Source: Dyadobacter sp. Leaf189
GTDB taxonomy: Bacteria > Bacteroidota > Bacteroidia > Cytophagales > Spirosomataceae
DNA: 64,000 bases
Assembly (NCBI RefSeq): GCF_001424405.1
Contig: NZ_LMPS01000004.1
Location: 1,112,537 to 1,176,536, forward strand
Direction: 5' to 3'
This document shows, piece by piece, positions 25,124 to 33,773 of the stretch. A model generated the notes under the pieces. The model was not told the origin of the DNA, made no database searches, and saw only the letters and a list, made by a program, of their open reading frames with translations. A program made the position numbers and the translations under genes. How positions within the stretch are numbered: position 1 is the stretch's first letter; the number at the start of each line of letters is the position of its first letter.

Positions 25124-25666
25124 TTAATCATTGTCATTTAAATAATCCTCAATTTTTTTTGACGCCCAGTGATAAGAAGCTTTCAATGCGCCGACTGATG
25201 TCCCGGTTATCTCTGAAATCTCCTCATACGGCAGTTCTTCAAAGTATTTAAGGTTAAAAACAAGCCGCTGCTTTTCTGGCAATTTCAGTATCGCCTTTTG
25301 CAATTTTAGCTGAATCGCATCGCCGCTGACTTCCGGATCGGCTTCCAGCTTTTCCGCCAGTTCATTTTCAACATCATAAATCGGCACGAAGTACTTTCTT
25401 CTTTTTTTGTTCAAAAAGTTGATCGCCTCGTTACTCGCAATGCGGTACAGCCACGTGTATAGCTTGGCATCACCCCGGAAATTTTCAAGCGCAGTCCAGG
25501 CTTTAATGAACACATCCTGAGTAACGTCGTTGGCATCATCGTGGTCAATAACCATTTTGCGAACCAGCCAATATACTTTTTGCTGGTACTTCCGTACAAG
25601 CTGATTAAACGCATTTCGACGCGTTTCCGGATTTGCAAAAAGGGATAATAATTCTTCGTCAGACAT
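25124..25666 (-). CDS. ECF sigma factor (RpoE-like)
   Basis: 180 residues. Region 2 is complete: A-F-N-Q-L-V-R-K-Y-Q, D-A-N-D-V-T-Q-D-V-F-I-K-A-W and L-Y-T-W-L-Y-R-I-A-S-N-E-A-I-N. Region 4 has the L-P-E-K-Q-R-L-V-F and Y-E-E-I-S-E-I-T-G-T-S-V-G-A-L-K helix-turn-helix. It directs RNA polymerase to a stress regulon, probably including its own operon with the two downstream genes. A symmetric inverted repeat lies just upstream of the start codon. Confidence 0.94.
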   Translation of the reverse strand: MSDEELLSLFANPETRRNAFNQLVRKYQQKVYWLVRKMVIDHDDANDVTQDVFIKAWTALENFRGDAKLYTWLYRIASNEAINFLNKKRRKYFVPIYDVENELAEKLEADPEVSGDAIQLKLQKAILKLPEKQRLVFNLKYFEELPYEEISEITGTSVGALKASYHWASKKIEDYLNDND

Positions 25667-25687
25667 TTAAAAGGTTCTAACCTGAAA

Positions 25688-25739
25688 GTTCATTCGCCAG
25701 CGCAGCGTGGGTAGCATTGCCGCTCAAATGCGAATGAAC
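25688..25739 (-). promoter_or_regulatory. Inverted repeat in the ECF sigma leader
   Basis: GTTCATTCGC (25688-25697) and GCGAATGAAC (25730-25739) are perfect reverse complements 32 bp apart, 22 bp upstream of the sigma start codon. The interval holds further partial pairing (AGCG/CGCT). It could be a leader hairpin affecting translation or a protein-binding site. Confidence 0.45.
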
Positions 25740-25774
25740 GTAAGTCAATAATAGTTTATTTTTCCATTTCATCA

Positions 25775-25829
25775 AACAAAAATTGAGCCTGGCGGGAGCG
25801 AAAGACGTGTTTCACTTCCCACCGGGCTC
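25775..25829 (-). terminator. Terminator after the transketolase genes
   Basis: On the minus strand a long imperfect stem (GAGCCCGGTGGGA pairing with TCCCGCCAGGCTC, extended by GAAA/TTTC) is followed by AATTTTTG. It ends the transketolase operon. Confidence 0.8.
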
Positions 25830-25863
25830 TATTTACAACTTCTGATTTTATAATGTAAATGCG

Positions 25864-26823
25864 TTATGCCTGCTTTCTGGCAATTGCACGCTTGGCAGCT
25901 TCCACAATGTGTTTGGCTGTTAATCCGTATTTTTCCAAAAGCTGCGTTGGTGTTCCGCTTTCGCCGAAGCTATCGTCCACAGCTACATATTCCTGCGGAG
26001 CCAGCTTGTTTTTCACCAGAACCTGCGCAACGCTGTCACCAAGTCCGCCAATGCGGTTGTGCTCTTCGGCTGTAACCACGCAACCTGTTTTTTCCACAGA
26101 TTTCAGTACAGCTTCTTCGTCAAGCGGCTTAATGGTGTGAATGTTGATAATTTCAGCATTGATACCTTCTGCTTCCAGCAACTCGCCAGCCTGGATCGCT
26201 TCCCAAACCATGTGGCCGGTCGCAAAAATGCTGACATCCGTTCCTTCGTTCACCATCCACGCTTTGCCGATCTCAAACTTCTGGTCTGCATCCGTGAATA
26301 CAGGGATAACCGGCCGGCCGAAACGCAGGTACACAGGACCGTCATATTCAGCGATTGCAATGGTAGCAGCTTTGGTCTGGTTATAGTCGCAAGGATTGAT
26401 TACTGTCATTCCAGGCAGCATTTTCATCATTCCGATATCTTCCAGGATCTGGTGGGTAGCGCCATCTTCTCCCAATGTCAAGCCTGCGTGAGATGCGCAG
26501 ATTTTCACATTTTTACCTGAATAGGCTACACTCTGGCGGATCTGATCATAAACGCGGCCTGTCGCAAAGTTGGCAAAAGTAGTTGCAAAAGGAATTTTAC
26601 CGCCAATTGTCAGACCAGCCGAGATTCCGATCATATTTGCTTCCGAAATCCCGCATTGAACAAAACGCTCCGGATTTTCTTTAATAAAAGGCTCTAACTT
26701 CAAAGAACCCACCAAGTCAGCACAAAGTGCAACTACATTTGGATTTTGCTGACCCAAAACGTGCATTCCGGCACCAAAACCCGAGCGGGTATCTTTCTTT
26801 TCAGTGAAGGTGTATTTTTTCAT
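25864..26823 (-). CDS. Transketolase, C-terminal (pyrimidine-binding) subunit
   Basis: 319 residues. This is the second half of a split transketolase: the Pyr domain, with G-I-S-E-A-N-M-I-G-I-S-A-G-L carrying the cofactor-activating Glu and F-A-N-F-A-T-G-R-V-Y-D-Q-I-R-Q, then the C-terminal domain from about residue 190 (VSIFATGHMVWEA). With the upstream subunit it moves two-carbon units between sugar phosphates in the pentose phosphate pathway. The partner gene ends 59 bp upstream on the same strand. Confidence 0.95.
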   Translation of the reverse strand: MKKYTFTEKKDTRSGFGAGMHVLGQQNPNVVALCADLVGSLKLEPFIKENPERFVQCGISEANMIGISAGLTIGGKIPFATTFANFATGRVYDQIRQSVAYSGKNVKICASHAGLTLGEDGATHQILEDIGMMKMLPGMTVINPCDYNQTKAATIAIAEYDGPVYLRFGRPVIPVFTDADQKFEIGKAWMVNEGTDVSIFATGHMVWEAIQAGELLEAEGINAEIINIHTIKPLDEEAVLKSVEKTGCVVTAEEHNRIGGLGDSVAQVLVKNKLAPQEYVAVDDSFGESGTPTQLLEKYGLTAKHIVEAAKRAIARKQA

Positions 26824-26882
26824 GAGTTTGATATCTTCTTATAAATAATAGAATGGCTTAAAGGAATTTGGGTTATCCGGTA

Positions 26883-27740
26883 TTAATAGTCTCCCAAACT
26901 CTCTTCCAACTGACCCAATGCTGCTGCCAGCTGCTCATCGTTTGGCGCAACGCCGTGCCATTTGTGGCTGCCCATCATAAAGTCAACACCAAAGCCCATT
27001 CCGGTGTGGAGCAGGACCATAATAGGTCTGCCGTGACCAAGGCGGCTTTTTGCCTCGTACAAACCTTTCAGCACCGCTGCCATATCATTTCCTTCTTCAA
27101 TGGAAATCACTTCCCAGCCAAATGCTTCATATTTCTTACCAAGATCAAGGTTGTTCATAACCTTCACGGTAGGACCGTCGATCTGCTGTCCGTTCAAATC
27201 GATAAATGCGACCAGATTGTCAACCTGGTGGTGCGGCGCAAAAGTAGCTGCTTCCCAAACCTGGCCTTCCTGCTGCTCACCGTCTCCCATTAACACGTAT
27301 ACCAGGCCTTTGTCTCCATTGAGCTTTTTCGCCAATGCAGCACCGATTGCCACAGACATTCCCTGTCCAAGTGAACCAGAGGCAATGCGGATACCTTCCA
27401 AATGCTCGTGCGTGGTCGGGTGACCTTGTAATCTTGAATCCAGCTTGCGGAAAGTAGCCATTTCCTCAACCGGGAAATAGCCGCGACGGGCCAACGTGCT
27501 GTACCACACAGGAGAAATGTGGCCATTTGAGAGAAAAAACAGATCTTCATCCGTTCCATTCATATCAAAAACGGGCTTGCCGTCTGCCTCTTTCAGTTTC
27601 ATCCGCTCGAAGTACAGCGCTACTAACAATTCGGTACAGCCGAGAGAACCGCCCGGGTGACCCGACTGGCAGCCATGCACCATGCGTACAATGTCCCTGC
27701 GAACTTGTGAAGCTACTTTTTCTAGTTGTTCAATTTCCAT
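26883..27740 (-). CDS. Transketolase, N-terminal (thiamine diphosphate-binding) subunit
   Basis: 285 residues. It carries the PP domain: G-H-P-G-G-S-L-G near the N-terminus, L-S-N-G-H-I-S-P, and the ThDP motif G-D-G-E-Q-Q-E-G-Q-V-W-E-A. The split arrangement, with separate N and C subunits, is a known bacterial transketolase form. It is the first gene of the two-gene operon. Confidence 0.95.
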   Translation of the reverse strand: MEIEQLEKVASQVRRDIVRMVHGCQSGHPGGSLGCTELLVALYFERMKLKEADGKPVFDMNGTDEDLFFLSNGHISPVWYSTLARRGYFPVEEMATFRKLDSRLQGHPTTHEHLEGIRIASGSLGQGMSVAIGAALAKKLNGDKGLVYVLMGDGEQQEGQVWEAATFAPHHQVDNLVAFIDLNGQQIDGPTVKVMNNLDLGKKYEAFGWEVISIEEGNDMAAVLKGLYEAKSRLGHGRPIMVLLHTGMGFGVDFMMGSHKWHGVAPNDEQLAAALGQLEESLGDY

Positions 27741-27844
27741 TTTTATCGATTTTCTATTGGACTATATTAAATCCGGCCGTCCTCGTGGTGAGTGACTTAG
27801 CCAGGCAAATGTCAGCTTAATCGGACTGGCAAAATGACTTATAA

Positions 27845-28303
27845 TTATTCAGTTTTACCAAGAATTTGACCTGCGTGATTTTTGGCCTCTACCTTCTGAA
27901 TTACCTCCTCGATCACACCTTCTTCATTAATGACGAAAGTAGTGCGGATTATACCCATATAAGTATGTCCAAAATTCGTTTTTTCACCCCAAACCTGATA
28001 AGCTTCCACCATCTTGTGATCGGTATCGGAAAGAAGTGAGAAAGGCAGGTTATGCTTTTTGATAAATTTCAAATGCGATTTCTGATCATCGACACTGACA
28101 CCAAGCACACTATAACCTTTTTTGATCAACAAATCGTAGTTATCACGAAGGTTACAGGCCTGCGTTGTGCAGGTTGGTGTATCATCTTTAGGATAAAAGT
28201 AAAGAACCAGTTTTTTTCCCTTAAAATCCGAGAGTTTTACTTCGTTGCCATCCTGGTCTTTTGCTGAAAATGCGGGTGCGGGCTCTCCTGCCTCAATTGC
28301 CAT
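27845..28303 (-). CDS. bcp: Thioredoxin-dependent thiol peroxidase (Bcp/PrxQ)
   Basis: 152 residues. The peroxidatic Cys45 lies in T-P-T-C-T-T and the resolving Cys50 five residues on (Q-A-C-N-L-R-D), the typical PrxQ spacing. It reduces hydrogen and alkyl peroxides in the cytoplasm. It follows the M23 peptidase gene by three bases on the same strand, so the two are likely co-transcribed despite unrelated roles. Confidence 0.96.
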   Translation of the reverse strand: MAIEAGEPAPAFSAKDQDGNEVKLSDFKGKKLVLYFYPKDDTPTCTTQACNLRDNYDLLIKKGYSVLGVSVDDQKSHLKFIKKHNLPFSLLSDTDHKMVEAYQVWGEKTNFGHTYMGIIRTTFVINEEGVIEEVIQKVEAKNHAGQILGKTE

Positions 28304-28306
28304 AGT

Positions 28307-30265
28307 TTACTTTTTACGTTTATTTACCTTCTTACGGATAACAACCGGTTCGGTAATTTCTGTTCGCAAGATAGTACTATTTCCCGCCCTGTCCTTTACT
28401 TCCAGCACAAGCTCGCCTTCGAAAAGCTTGGTCTTGTCCAGTTTTTCAGACCATATATATGCTTTTTTATAATCGTAGTTCAAGAGCACCCATTCTCCGT
28501 TTACAAAAGCATTGAAGCTTTCAATACCCGAGGTAGGATCGCTGATAAAACCGGTGATACGTGTTTTACTATTTTCGGTCAGGCGTACTTTCGGGGGCAT
28601 TGTATCTGCCATGATCACGAAAGTCCCCAGCTCCCTGGTATCAAATTCAATCTGATCATTGTTCCACGCTCCGCCCAGGAACCGGTAATCTCCATTAAGA
28701 TACCTGTAAACCCTCGTTTTCTCTTTATTCTCAGGTACTTTCTCAGGCGTGAATGCAACTGAAATGTAATCGTTCAATGCAGTGCCGCGGTTGTTGATTG
28801 TCAAAGCATTGAAATTCTGCTGCCCGGTCAGGAAAAGGGTATCGAATAAGCTAGTGTTCTTGAAGTTCACACTCCACTTTTCCGCTTTATACGAAGAGGC
28901 TATCGCAGGAAAGATCTGACTTCTCAGGTAAGTTTTGACAGTAGTATTGGCCACTTTCACAGAATCCGGACGATATTCTCTTAAATCCGTTAGAAAAACG
29001 GCTGCATCATTTGCATATAGGTCCGGCTCCTTTTTTACTTCCTTACCATCAACAAAATAGGTTGCAAATGGAAGCGTGCTCCGGTAATACTTCGCTTTCA
29101 CGACCAAAGTGTTTTCCTGCACGTCCGTTTGAACCCATTCGGGGCGCACCTCGGTGGTATCTACCCGCAACGGAGGATTCCGGGGCTCACCTTTGATGGT
29201 AAACAGCAGCTCGGAAGCATTTTCATGCGAATCTGAAATCCTGATACTCACCTCGTGGCTCAGCGTATCGGTAATGTTCAGCTTACCTTGAAATGCATTG
29301 GTTTTGTAGAGATTAAAAGTATTCCCGTCAGGAACATAACATTTCAAAAACCGCTGGCCTGTCGCCTGCTCGGTTTCGTAATCGATCAGGTTGTTGTAGT
29401 CCCTGGTGGAGGTACTGGGGAAAATTTCAATGTTGTAAGAAAAAACCTCCTGTCCGTCCATTCTGATCTCAATGCATTGCAGCCCATACCGGAAGCCCGT
29501 TCCCGTCATCTGATCATGTGCTACAAGATCAAAACCGATCATTCCTGTTGCACTTACGGGATCTTTCAGGCGATAAGATCCGTCAGCAAGCTTTACAGGC
29601 GCATATACCTTCCTGTCAAATTGCCCGTTCACTCTTCCATTGATATCGAGCGGACGAATGGCGAGGTTGACGAATTTGGGAGGGGTTACATCCCGGATTT
29701 CCTTAAACCCAAAGTACAGTGGATTGAGATAATTGTTTTTGGAATCGCGGATTTCAAAGTGCAAATGCGGCCCGGCCGATCCGCCAGTGTTTCCCGAGAG
29801 AGCGATTACTTCGCCCTTTTTAACAGCAAACCTACCTTCCTCAGGAGACAGCTCTATCTCAAAAGTCTGCTTTTTATATTGCTCTTCCCGGACATAGCTG
29901 GCCAGCGGCTCACTGAATTTTAACAAATGGCCGTAAACGGTTGTTTGTCCATTGGGATGCCTGAGATAGATCACATTGCCGTATCCGCTCCGCTGTATAC
30001 CTACTTTATACACATAACCTTCTGCCGCGGCATAAACCGGTAATCCTTCGCGCTGCTCCGTGCGGATATCCAGACCGGCATGAAAGTGGTTGCTCCGGAG
30101 ATCACCAAGTCCGCCTGCAAGCGAATTAGGAAGTCCCGGCCGGATTGGAAACTGGTAATAATCTTTCTGGTAGGACAGTTTTTGGGCAAATCCAGCCCCG
30201 CCAAAAAAGGCAAAACCCAAAGCAAAAAAGCTGATGCGGACGATTGTCCGGAAACAATAATGCAT
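28307..30265 (-). CDS. Secreted M23 (LytM) metallopeptidase
   Basis: 652 residues. After a signal peptide (ending GFAQ) comes an N-terminal LytM domain with zinc ligands H and D in H-F-H-A-G-L-D-I and the H-x-H pair in G-P-H-L-H-F-E-I-R. Such domains cut peptidoglycan cross-links or act as scaffolds. The remaining 450 residues are beta-rich, Ig-like modules with no clear family, ending in a basic R-K-K-V-N-K-R-K-K tail. This large C-terminal extension is common among Bacteroidota M23 proteins. Confidence 0.9.
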   Translation of the reverse strand: MHYCFRTIVRISFFALGFAFFGGAGFAQKLSYQKDYYQFPIRPGLPNSLAGGLGDLRSNHFHAGLDIRTEQREGLPVYAAAEGYVYKVGIQRSGYGNVIYLRHPNGQTTVYGHLLKFSEPLASYVREEQYKKQTFEIELSPEEGRFAVKKGEVIALSGNTGGSAGPHLHFEIRDSKNNYLNPLYFGFKEIRDVTPPKFVNLAIRPLDINGRVNGQFDRKVYAPVKLADGSYRLKDPVSATGMIGFDLVAHDQMTGTGFRYGLQCIEIRMDGQEVFSYNIEIFPSTSTRDYNNLIDYETEQATGQRFLKCYVPDGNTFNLYKTNAFQGKLNITDTLSHEVSIRISDSHENASELLFTIKGEPRNPPLRVDTTEVRPEWVQTDVQENTLVVKAKYYRSTLPFATYFVDGKEVKKEPDLYANDAAVFLTDLREYRPDSVKVANTTVKTYLRSQIFPAIASSYKAEKWSVNFKNTSLFDTLFLTGQQNFNALTINNRGTALNDYISVAFTPEKVPENKEKTRVYRYLNGDYRFLGGAWNNDQIEFDTRELGTFVIMADTMPPKVRLTENSKTRITGFISDPTSGIESFNAFVNGEWVLLNYDYKKAYIWSEKLDKTKLFEGELVLEVKDRAGNSTILRTEITEPVVIRKKVNKRKK

Positions 30266-30315
30266 GAAAGAAGGTGATTGCGGCGCAGCTGGCCGATAAA
30301 CTTGAAGAATACGGT

Positions 30316-30927
30316 TTACTTAACGAATAGTTCAAGCATCTTCTTGCCCTCGATGAATGCAGTCAGCTTATCCCCGATCTGCACGGCGGACACACCTTTG
30401 GGGGTACCTGTAAAAATCAGGTCGCCTTTTTTCAATGTAAAATAGCGGGAAACGAACGAAATCAGGTAGTTGATCCGGTAAAGCATCATCGACGAATTGC
30501 CCTGCTGCTTTATTTCTCCATTGATATCAAGACTAAAATTGATATTCTGGATATCCTCAAAATCGGACACAGGCACGAATTCCGAAACCGGCGCTGATCC
30601 ATTGAATGCCTTTGCCAGCTCCCAGGGCAGTCCCTTGCTTTTCAATTCTGATTGTAAGTCCCTCGCCGTAAAATCAATACCCACACCAATTTCATCATAA
30701 TACTTATGTGCAAACCGCTCTTCTATATTTTTGCCAACGCGGTTGATCTTGACCACCAGCTCCACTTCGTGGTGGACATCTTTGGAAAATGAAGGGTAAA
30801 AAAAAGGCTCTCCCAGGCGCAGCTGAGCAGTTTCGGGTTTTAGAAAAATTACAGGAGCATCTGGTTTTGCATTGTTCAGCTCCGCGATATGATCTGCATA
30901 ATTCCGCCCCACACAAATTATTTTCAT
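30316..30927 (-). CDS. Fumarylacetoacetate hydrolase (FAH) family enzyme
   Basis: 203 residues. It resembles the short FAHD1-type members that hydrolyse acylpyruvates or decarboxylate oxaloacetate. Motifs are C-V-G-R-N-Y-A-D-H, F-L-K-P-E-T, the metal-binding H-H-E-V-E-L and D-x-T-A-R-D, and the final F-T-G-T-P-K-G-V. Substrate cannot be told from sequence. The stop lies 50 bp before the M23 gene on the same strand. Confidence 0.88.
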   Translation of the reverse strand: MKIICVGRNYADHIAELNNAKPDAPVIFLKPETAQLRLGEPFFYPSFSKDVHHEVELVVKINRVGKNIEERFAHKYYDEIGVGIDFTARDLQSELKSKGLPWELAKAFNGSAPVSEFVPVSDFEDIQNINFSLDINGEIKQQGNSSMMLYRINYLISFVSRYFTLKKGDLIFTGTPKGVSAVQIGDKLTAFIEGKKMLELFVK

Positions 30928-31096
30928 TCGAGGTAAATCTGGTTTGAATGTGTATTTCTGTCAATAACAAAACTACTTACAAAGCAGCCAGTGACATAAC
31001 ATTTGCCACAATTTTTCGCTTGGGAAACAGTTGTTACATATAGATGTTCCCCGCCGGCAAGTGCGGCTTTGGCTGCTCAAAAGAATATTTTCTTGC

Positions 31097-31104
31097 TATT
31101 TTTG
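31097..31104 (+). promoter_or_regulatory. -7 promoter element of the NlpC/P60 lipoprotein gene
   Basis: TATTTTTG matches TAnnTTTG exactly; TTTG at 31068-31071 is 25 bp upstream, slightly long. The ATG at 31136 would follow a leader of about 25 nt. Confidence 0.4.
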
Positions 31105-31135
31105 GTTAAACATTGTTTCCATTCAAAGCTTACGC

Positions 31136-31765
31136 ATGAAGAAGCAAATTACGCTGTCCATTCTCTTTTCCTTTTTATTCCTCAACCTCCTGACCTCCTG
31201 TGATACCCTCCGCAAAACACCTGAGAAACCGGGCTATGCTAAAACGAGCGGGAGAAGAACTTTAACCTCACGCAAACCCGCACCAAAAGCACCAGCAAGA
31301 AAGCCAGCGCCAAGAACCGCTGCGCGACCTGCTGCAAAACCGGCATATTCCACTCCGGGCAGCTTATCGGCCGCCGAAATTCCTCAGGTGGTACAGGTAG
31401 CCAGAACTTACACAGGTACACCCTACCGTTCGGGAGGAAATGACAAGAGCGGAATAGACTGTTCAGGCCTGATCTGTTCGGTGTATTCTGAGATTGGGAT
31501 GAAAGTTCCCCGCATTTCCTGGCAGCAGTCGGAATTCGGGCAAGAGGTAAGTCAATTGAAAGACCTGAAAGCGGGCGACTGGCTGTTTTTTGTACCGGAA
31601 GCCGGAAAAGAAGGCTACGTATCCCACGCCGGCATTGTAACCGACGTGAGAAGTCCGCAGGAAATCATTTTCATTCACGCATCCACTTCACGCGGCGTGA
31701 GAGAAGACAATCTGTTTTCCAATTATTTTAAAGGCCGTTTCGTAAAAGCAATGCGGCCATTCTGA
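31136..31765 (+). CDS. NlpC/P60 (C40) peptidase lipoprotein
   Basis: 209 residues. The lipobox L-T-S-C places the lipidated Cys at 22. A Lys/Pro/Ala-rich linker (about residues 40-75) joins it to an NlpC/P60 domain with catalytic Cys109 (DCSG), His164 (SHAG) and His181 (FIHAS). Members cut the D-Glu-DAP bond or related peptides in peptidoglycan. The frame is open to 31031, but ATG 31136 starts the signal peptide. It converges on the HAD gene with two bases between stops. Confidence 0.93.
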   Translation: MKKQITLSILFSFLFLNLLTSCDTLRKTPEKPGYAKTSGRRTLTSRKPAPKAPARKPAPRTAARPAAKPAYSTPGSLSAAEIPQVVQVARTYTGTPYRSGGNDKSGIDCSGLICSVYSEIGMKVPRISWQQSEFGQEVSQLKDLKAGDWLFFVPEAGKEGYVSHAGIVTDVRSPQEIIFIHASTSRGVREDNLFSNYFKGRFVKAMRPF

Positions 31766-31767
31766 TA

Positions 31768-32427
31768 TCAGGCAAATAGCGCCTTCACTTTTGCAAAATA
31801 CATTTCGTGGTAATCTGAAATATACAGATTGCAGGGTGGCAGCTCTTCGATAGTATGTGAGCTTAAAACCCCGACAACGCGCATTCCTGCGTTGATCGCC
31901 GCAGAAACCCCCGAGAACGAATCCTCGAAAACAACGCATTGCTCCGGGCGCACACCCAGGTTTTTGGCAGAAGCCAGGTATACTTCGGGATCAGGTTTAT
32001 GCTTTGTCACATTCTCGCTTGCCAGTACAGAGCCCAGGTAATCCATAACCTGTACTTTGCCCAGAATCAAATCCAGGTTAGCCCGCGGTGCAGAAGTAGC
32101 GACGCCCAGTTTGACCTGATTGTTTTTCAAATCTTCAATAAATGAAACGAAGCCGCTGATCGGCTCTACAAAAGGCTCGTAAATTTTCCGGAACAAACTT
32201 TCCTTTTCATCTTCAAGCTGCAAAAGCTCTTCCCCTTCCACTACCCTTTCAAGAAAATGACTGAGAATGTAGCTGTTACTCTTACCATACATATGCGCAG
32301 CAAAGTCTGCATCGGTAGGACTGAGATTGCGCTTTGAAAAAAATTCACGAAAAGCTTTGGAATGGTACGGATTGGTGTGACATATTACACCATCCATATC
32401 GAAAATAACCGCAATTTGATCTGTCAT
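31768..32427 (-). CDS. HAD-superfamily phosphatase (beta-phosphoglucomutase-like)
   Basis: 219 residues. The nucleophile motif is F-D-M-D-G-V-I (Asp10, Asp12), followed by a helical cap, A-T-S-A-P-R, K-P-D-P-E-V-Y and V-F-E-D-S-F-S-G-V. This pattern fits the beta-PGM/phosphonatase-like subfamily, acting on small phospho-sugars or similar. The frame is open 21 codons further, but ATG at 32427 gives the family start MTDQIAVIFDMDG. Confidence 0.9.
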   Translation of the reverse strand: MTDQIAVIFDMDGVICHTNPYHSKAFREFFSKRNLSPTDADFAAHMYGKSNSYILSHFLERVVEGEELLQLEDEKESLFRKIYEPFVEPISGFVSFIEDLKNNQVKLGVATSAPRANLDLILGKVQVMDYLGSVLASENVTKHKPDPEVYLASAKNLGVRPEQCVVFEDSFSGVSAAINAGMRVVGVLSSHTIEELPPCNLYISDYHEMYFAKVKALFA

Positions 32428-32669
32428 ACTACAAAGGTATACAACGAAAAGCCTATCAACCAAGCTGATCAGCCAATCTGAGGTAAGCATCCGTGAGCCG
32501 TAAATACCAGCCAGAACTTTTGACTTAAATTGGAGATATTGGTGTTATTCTATTACATTTACCTTAACTTGTTATCTTATTACAAGTAAAAGGCGCCTTC
32601 TTATTTCTTTCCAGCACGGCTTTTTTTACAGTCAGGATTGAATACTTTTCGTTTAATTAATTGTAGAGT

Positions 32670-33131
32670 ATGAATGAATTAGAAAGGATAAGCAATGCAG
32701 CGGGGCCGCAACCTATTTTAAAGCCTGAAAGGAACCTGAGTTCGCTCGAAGTTTACGATCAGTTTGGTGCGATGGCTTACGGCATTGTCTTACAAATCAT
32801 TCCACAACCGCATTTGGCGCAGGAAGTACTGGTAAGTGTATTTGCATCTCCCCTGCTTCAATCCTGCAACAGCTATCCGTTTTCCTACGCAGCCTGCATT
32901 ATCAAGCTGGCTCGTGCAAAGGCAGTGGAAGCAAAGAAGAAATTGACGTCGCTGACGGCACTTGAAGAAGACAATGCCCCTTTTTCAGGCGCACCGACGC
33001 CACAGGTTATATTCGACCTGGCATTTCGCCGCGGGCTTACGCCGGATGAAGTGGCAGTTAAATTAAACATCACGAAATCGGAAGTGCTTCGCAGCTTCCA
33101 CGATTTTTTCAAAACAAACGGCAACGCTTAG
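32670..33131 (+). CDS. Degenerate ECF-sigma-like protein
   Basis: 153 residues. The N-terminal half resembles sigma region 2 (S-L-E-V-Y-D-Q-F-G-A-M-A-Y-G-I-V-L-Q-I-I, then H-L-A-Q-E-V-L-V-S-V-F), but the acidic D-V-F core is V-S-V-F and the promoter-melting segment is weak. Region 4 is cut down to a short helix-turn-helix (LTPDEVAVKLNITKSEVLRSF). An anti-sigma-like membrane protein follows five bases after the stop. It may be an inactive sigma acting as a decoy or partner, or a diverged active one. Confidence 0.55.
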   Translation: MNELERISNAAGPQPILKPERNLSSLEVYDQFGAMAYGIVLQIIPQPHLAQEVLVSVFASPLLQSCNSYPFSYAACIIKLARAKAVEAKKKLTSLTALEEDNAPFSGAPTPQVIFDLAFRRGLTPDEVAVKLNITKSEVLRSFHDFFKTNGNA

Positions 33132-33135
33132 CGCA

Positions 33136-33591
33136 TTGAAAACACAGGAATTTATAGAAAGCGGAATACTGGAAGCGCATCTTCTCGGACTCACAAATCA
33201 GGAGGAGCAAACGCAGGTCAGGCAAATGGTTGAATCTGACCAAATGCTGGAAGAATATGTCGTTGAGCTGGAAGCTGGCATCAATCAATATTTCGAAAAA
33301 GAATCCGTAGCACCGCCGGAGGCAGTTCGTGAAGTTGTCAGGCTGAGGAGTACGCGTGACAAAAAAGCGCGTCAGGAATTTTCGAATGCCGAGAACCCAG
33401 ACCGGCAGTACCTGGACGTTGAAGTAAATGACACGCACATTAAAGTCCACAAATTCTGGCGGCCCGCATTCATTGCAGTATTCATACTCTCAAAAATCTT
33501 CCTGATCGCCGGGCTTTACTACTACTTTAAAACAGTAAGTCAGGAAGAGGAGCTGCAAAGGTTGAAATTGCAGGTTGAACAAACCAAGTAA
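33136..33591 (+). CDS. Anti-sigma-like single-pass membrane protein (TTG start)
   Basis: 151 residues. The N-terminal 70 residues (F-I-E-S-G-I-L-E-A-H-L-L-G-L-T-N-Q-E-E) match the cytoplasmic helical anti-sigma domain of RskA type. One membrane helix lies at about residues 112-131 and a short coiled-coil tail ends the protein. No ATG fits: the next internal Met is at residue 31, inside the conserved domain, so TTG at 33136 is taken as start. It is tightly linked to the sigma-like gene and followed by a terminator. Confidence 0.7.
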   Translation: MKTQEFIESGILEAHLLGLTNQEEQTQVRQMVESDQMLEEYVVELEAGINQYFEKESVAPPEAVREVVRLRSTRDKKARQEFSNAENPDRQYLDVEVNDTHIKVHKFWRPAFIAVFILSKIFLIAGLYYYFKTVSQEEELQRLKLQVEQTK

Positions 33592-33614
33592 AGAAAATAT
33601 AGTATTTCGATTAG

Positions 33615-33641
33615 AGCCGGAGCCTGTACTCCGGCTTTTTT
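33615..33641 (+). terminator. Intrinsic terminator after the anti-sigma-like gene
   Basis: AGCCGGAG (33615-33622) pairs with CTCCGGCT (33629-33636), followed by six Ts. Confidence 0.9.
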
Positions 33642-33749
33642 GTGCGCCCTTATTTTTGAAACACCAACTGTATCCGTGTTTTTTTGAAAAATAGAGCTAG
33701 CCTCCGTTACCAAGGCCCCTCTTTCCCGTATAGGATAGTAAAGAATTAT

Positions 33750-33757
33750 TATATTTG
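33750..33757 (+). promoter_or_regulatory. -7 promoter element before the heptad-repeat gene
   Basis: TATATTTG is an exact TAnnTTTG match ending 16 bp before the ATG at 33774, so the leader would be only about ten nucleotides. No clear TTTG at the -33 position. Confidence 0.4.
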
Positions 33758-33773
33758 TTTAAAGCACATTATC

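Noticed and set aside
25864..27740. Transketolase interrupted by mutation
   Set aside because: The two halves are separate, complete subunit genes with their own starts, a known natural arrangement.
29255..29923. 222-codon plus-strand frame opposite the M23 peptidase gene
   Set aside because: No motif, and the opposite strand encodes a clear peptidase.
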